NCBI GenBank assembly: GCA_016946835.1
Contig: JACVTC010000098.1
Location: 307,501 to 371,500, forward strand
Source: Neocallimastix lanati (nom. inval.)
Taxonomy: Eukaryota; Neocallimastigomycota; Neocallimastigomycetes; Neocallimastigales; Neocallimastigaceae
DNA length: 64,000 nucleotides
Direction of reading: 5' to 3'
The notes under the pieces are model-generated. The model worked only from the letters and a program-made list of their open reading frames with translations, ran no database searches and was not told where the DNA came from. Positions 62,501 through 64,000 of the stretch are shown in pieces. A program made the translations under genes and the position numbers. Position 1 is the stretch's first letter. Each line of letters opens with the position of its first letter.

Positions 62501-63630
62501 GTTCAGTTCTTTATTATGCTCCCTTACTTGGTTCAAATAAAAAGAATACTGAAAAAGCTCAAACTGCTTTTAATCGAGGTTTGTATTGGAGTTTCGGGTT
62601 TAAAAATAAAACCTCCAATACTTCAATTTACAATATGTCTAAGGAACTTTCTATACCTCCTATAGCTAGTTTTTGTGCTAAGGCGATGATTCGATGCTTT
62701 AAAAAGTGGAAAGATTCTTCTTGTATTATTTCTCATTTAGTCAAAAATATACCTACACTTTCTCACTATTCATGGACGAAAAAAGCACGGAGTTTAGCAG
62801 TACACAAGCACAGTAATAAACTTCCTGGAGAAATAAGGAAGTTTTACTGGGAAAATATTCATTATTCAAGCACTCCTGCGATCAGATCTACAAAATACAA
62901 GAAATTTAAATTTGGTTTTAAAAAATTTATTCATCGTCTATCACTTAAATATTCACAATTTTCTCTTGGATTTTTTTGGATTGGACGAATTAAATGTGGA
63001 TTCAAATTTGATGTAAAAACGTATGTTAAAAGTAATCTAGTATCAGAAAATTGCCCAACATATTGCCCTTGTTGTGGTGAGAGTAACAGCATACCTAGTT
63101 TTACACACTGGATACTTTTATGTCCTAAATTTGAAGAATTTAGGCAACATTTCATTCCCTTTGTTGATGAAATTTTTATTAATTTTTCTCTAATTGTTCA
63201 TGAGAAATCATTGAACATTCCTGATGATAAAGAGGAAGATTTTGATGATAATATTAATTTTTACGTGCTGTGTATCCTTCTTGGCGGAAATGCAGTATTT
63301 GAAATCTTAAAGATCGGCTCGGGGGAAAGAAGGCGACTTATTAATAATATTTTTCAATCACCTTCGAACGAGTCTTCTTTCCCGATTTCATTTTTTGTGG
63401 GGCTTGCGGAATTCCTTACTAACGTTATGCCTATTGTGATTGGTGATTTTTACACCATGATCGATTTGTATAGTGTTAGACCTACCGTTGTCAAGAGTGT
63501 CGACGTCGTAACGATAAGGCAAAGAAGAAATTCTGATACAGATTCGAATGATAATTTTCATCCACATGGGGTTATCTTCGATGAATGGGAAGAGTTAGAG
63601 GCCTTTTCGTCCTCGAAGCTCATAACGTAG
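59545..63630 (+). CDS. LINE polyprotein: APE endonuclease, reverse transcriptase, CCHC finger
   Basis: Nicks target DNA and copies the element's RNA at the nick (target-primed reverse transcription). The 1361 residues hold, in order: an unassigned N-terminal region (1-130) with alternating beta/alpha character; the endonuclease with SWNINGW (N144), LQEVG (E172), GDFNM (D282, N284) and SDH (348-350); and the reverse transcriptase with KAPGPDGIP (616-624), FLDLKKAYD (D764), RGVRQGCPLSP (819-829) and active-site FADD (860-863; most families have YADD). Next come a thumb/linker region, a C-terminal CCHC (C1174, C1177, H1188, C1193), and a tail with VGLAEFLTN (1285-1293), SVDVVTIR and EWEELEAF. 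I see no RNase H domain. The C-terminal tail is the part most often kept in the decayed copies elsewhere in the window. All catalytic residues are present, so it may be active. Confidence 0.95.
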   Translation: MSTIRRGLRLYGPDHDKFVLIFIHDLESWTESRLWEFLSKKISNCNEVVHGIVKKHYINMENYFILRVNYNNCTDYLKVIYLITKHLPVKRIKWKITSRIRTFSNVNHNRTRYYSEPSIPISESLLYANPFSNTKYFNLCISWNINGWNSEKRDGLTNFNSIFNPICICLQEVGNSSFLNSFSNSYPFLNHYRTVLRRADKKIPGMRGLYIGVHSSCQFTNDDFEYRYILSVNIFSFWGVRCSLGNIYIPSKKHKDSREKAETDFANWLKNHQNNPSAIVGDFNMTKQQLKDLILRISPQWFVMDMVGHQFTWSNGGKNSCIDFIVVNDKLRNYLNIASVCYSFNDISDHLPLILSCKKISPDGFVTPPRDKQIKWSNRICRDKREAIFSHNKFTCLLDEFEHNDNLDSNTMVKKLLDTANKIGDDIQARVPTNLQGSAFHCPAYIKKLSHEKHLFYKRIKNFKLRNDLSNLQEFCDLSKEYRVLSDYIISIKRNIRNIRFKNLIHSIGECFLKNDAQRGWSGLKKISKPSYSPSQSPVYIKDKEGNVLVSQEDQLNRFAEHYEELASDITGHSLNENYWKRILNNSSTPQESWDINQPISMSEIHSTVLSMKNNKAPGPDGIPTEFFKAFFNSESRNSSQDDSNQEVTYSDCAKCLLLLFNKIWDGDFPNEWNSASIVSIPKKGDLSDCNNYRGISLINVGLKILSKIVTKRISDYAFSNGIIRPEQFGFRNKEECISLFVSIREICQRRKFKDKFTFLAFLDLKKAYDSVPIYNILIKLDNLGIRGKCLQFITNLYLTSKARAIFNGKLSKEFPIHRGVRQGCPLSPILFNIFINDIFDKCKRYGVITEKKKCCGGLFADDIVLLAPTKSSLKNLLNIAHDWGIKNEMTFGINKCATLVVKPKNFIPSRHYENPTFRLGMNYIPSTNQYTYLGIPFNESLDLKPIIAKMNSIINYTVNSFFRFLTNRNVPFYFKTRILVSFVLSSVLYYAPLLGSNKKNTEKAQTAFNRGLYWSFGFKNKTSNTSIYNMSKELSIPPIASFCAKAMIRCFKKWKDSSCIISHLVKNIPTLSHYSWTKKARSLAVHKHSNKLPGEIRKFYWENIHYSSTPAIRSTKYKKFKFGFKKFIHRLSLKYSQFSLGFFWIGRIKCGFKFDVKTYVKSNLVSENCPTYCPCCGESNSIPSFTHWILLCPKFEEFRQHFIPFVDEIFINFSLIVHEKSLNIPDDKEEDFDDNINFYVLCILLGGNAVFEILKIGSGERRRLINNIFQSPSNESSFPISFFVGLAEFLTNVMPIVIGDFYTMIDLYSVRPTVVKSVDVVTIRQRRNSDTDSNDNFHPHGVIFDEWEELEAFSSSKLIT

Positions 63631-63717
63631 TTTTTTAATATTAATATAAAAAAATTTCATGTATTTAAATTTCATGTATTTTTTAAAAAAATATTATTAA
63701 ATAAAGTTTATTCCTAG

Positions 63718-63720
<3 letters not shown>

Positions 63721-63765
<45 letters not shown>
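63721..63765 (+). other. LINE poly(A) tail
   Basis: An uninterrupted run of about 45 A directly after the 3' UTR (the last A may belong to the target-site duplication). Confidence 0.9.
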
Positions 63766-63768
<3 letters not shown>

Positions 63769-63777
63769 GTAATTTTC
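63765..63777 (+). repeat. Target-site duplication, 3' copy
   Basis: AGCTGTAATTTTC, identical to 58806-58818; its first A merges with the poly(A) tail. Confidence 0.8.
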
Positions 63778-64000
63778 AAAAAAAATTTTTTTTTCAATTC
63801 ATCAATTCAAAGTTATTCAAAGTATTTAAATATATTTTGATTTTATACACACACAAAAAAAAAAGAAAAAAAAGAAAGAAAGAAGAAAGAAAGAAAGAAA
63901 GAAAGAAGAAGAAGAAGAAGAAGAAAGGAAAAAAATCTAGATAATAAAATTACCTTTTTATAATAATATTGATAAACTATTTTTTTTTTAAAAAAAAGAG
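63778..64000. other. AT-rich end of window with polypurine tract
   Basis: Contains a purine-only stretch at 63855-63935 made of GAAA and GAA repeats, followed by A/T sequence. No gene seen. Confidence 0.85.

Larger units (their letters stand above)
58819..63765 (+). mobile_element. Full-length non-LTR retrotransposon (LINE, APE-type endonuclease)
   Basis: About 4.95 kb: a 5' UTR (58819-59544), one long intact ORF (59545-63630), a 3' UTR of about 90 bp ending AATAAAGTTTATTCCTAGTC then TA, and a poly(A) tail of about 44. It is flanked by 13-bp direct repeats. The base composition is much less AT-rich than its surroundings. The intact ORF, long pure tail and perfect flanking repeat indicate a recent insertion. 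No separate ORF1 was found; only short frames occur in the 5' UTR, the first being a 28-codon ATG frame at 58824-58910. Confidence 0.9.

Overview
Organism. The window is nuclear DNA of a very AT-rich fungus, most likely an anaerobic gut fungus (Neocallimastigomycota). Between genes the DNA is almost only A and T: long poly(A)/poly(T) runs, TA and TTA microsatellites, TTTA/TAAA tracts. Coding regions are much richer in G and C. The fungal assignment rests on a fungal-type (alpha/beta) fatty acid synthase and a cytosolic Hsp70 ending in EEVD. The phylum is inferred from base composition, poly-Asn tracts and the GGT/CGT/AAG/CCA-biased codon use of the highly expressed genes.

Layout. 1-1567 (minus): 5' part of an unrecognised Ser/Asn/Asp-rich, probably nuclear protein, with one intron, running off the left edge. 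1568-7452: AT desert with a large poly(A)/poly(T) hairpin and a decayed LINE 3' fragment (minus). 7453-9810 (minus): a six-exon PlsC/AGPAT-type acyltransferase of 305 aa, rebuilt from its splice sites. 9811-17700: desert with an unidentified composition island (about 13.7-14.3 kb), LINE 3' fragments (14.9-15.7 kb), an Asn-rich decayed reading frame and a Ty3/gypsy reverse transcriptase remnant. 17.7-33.58 kb: a gene desert of about 16 kb with minisatellites and scattered copies of the motif TTGGGGAA. 33583-46026 (plus): an intronless 4147-aa fatty acid synthase with beta and alpha halves fused and two tandem ACP domains. 47.2-50.3 kb: a head-to-tail array of poly(A)-tailed LINE 3' fragments. 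50848-52806 (minus) and 54713-56671 (plus): two divergent Hsp70 genes encoding the same 652-aa protein, forming a large palindrome with matching heat shock elements. About 57.5-57.8 kb: a broken HAD-family hydrolase gene. 58819-63765: an apparently full-length, intact LINE retrotransposon (endonuclease, reverse transcriptase, CCHC) with a long poly(A) tail and a 13-bp target-site duplication.

How the parts relate. The synthase and the acyltransferase both belong to lipid metabolism (making acyl chains; attaching them to lysophospholipid), but they are over 20 kb apart and there is no sign of co-regulation. The LINE at the right end is related to most decayed fragments elsewhere in the window, so one family explains much of the non-genic complexity. 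No tRNA, rRNA, CRISPR or bacterial-type features were seen.

Most notable: the tandem ACPs with a near-identical 114-bp core, the Hsp70 palindrome with mirrored heat shock elements, the stacked LINE 3' ends, and the TTGGGGAA motif cluster in the gene desert.
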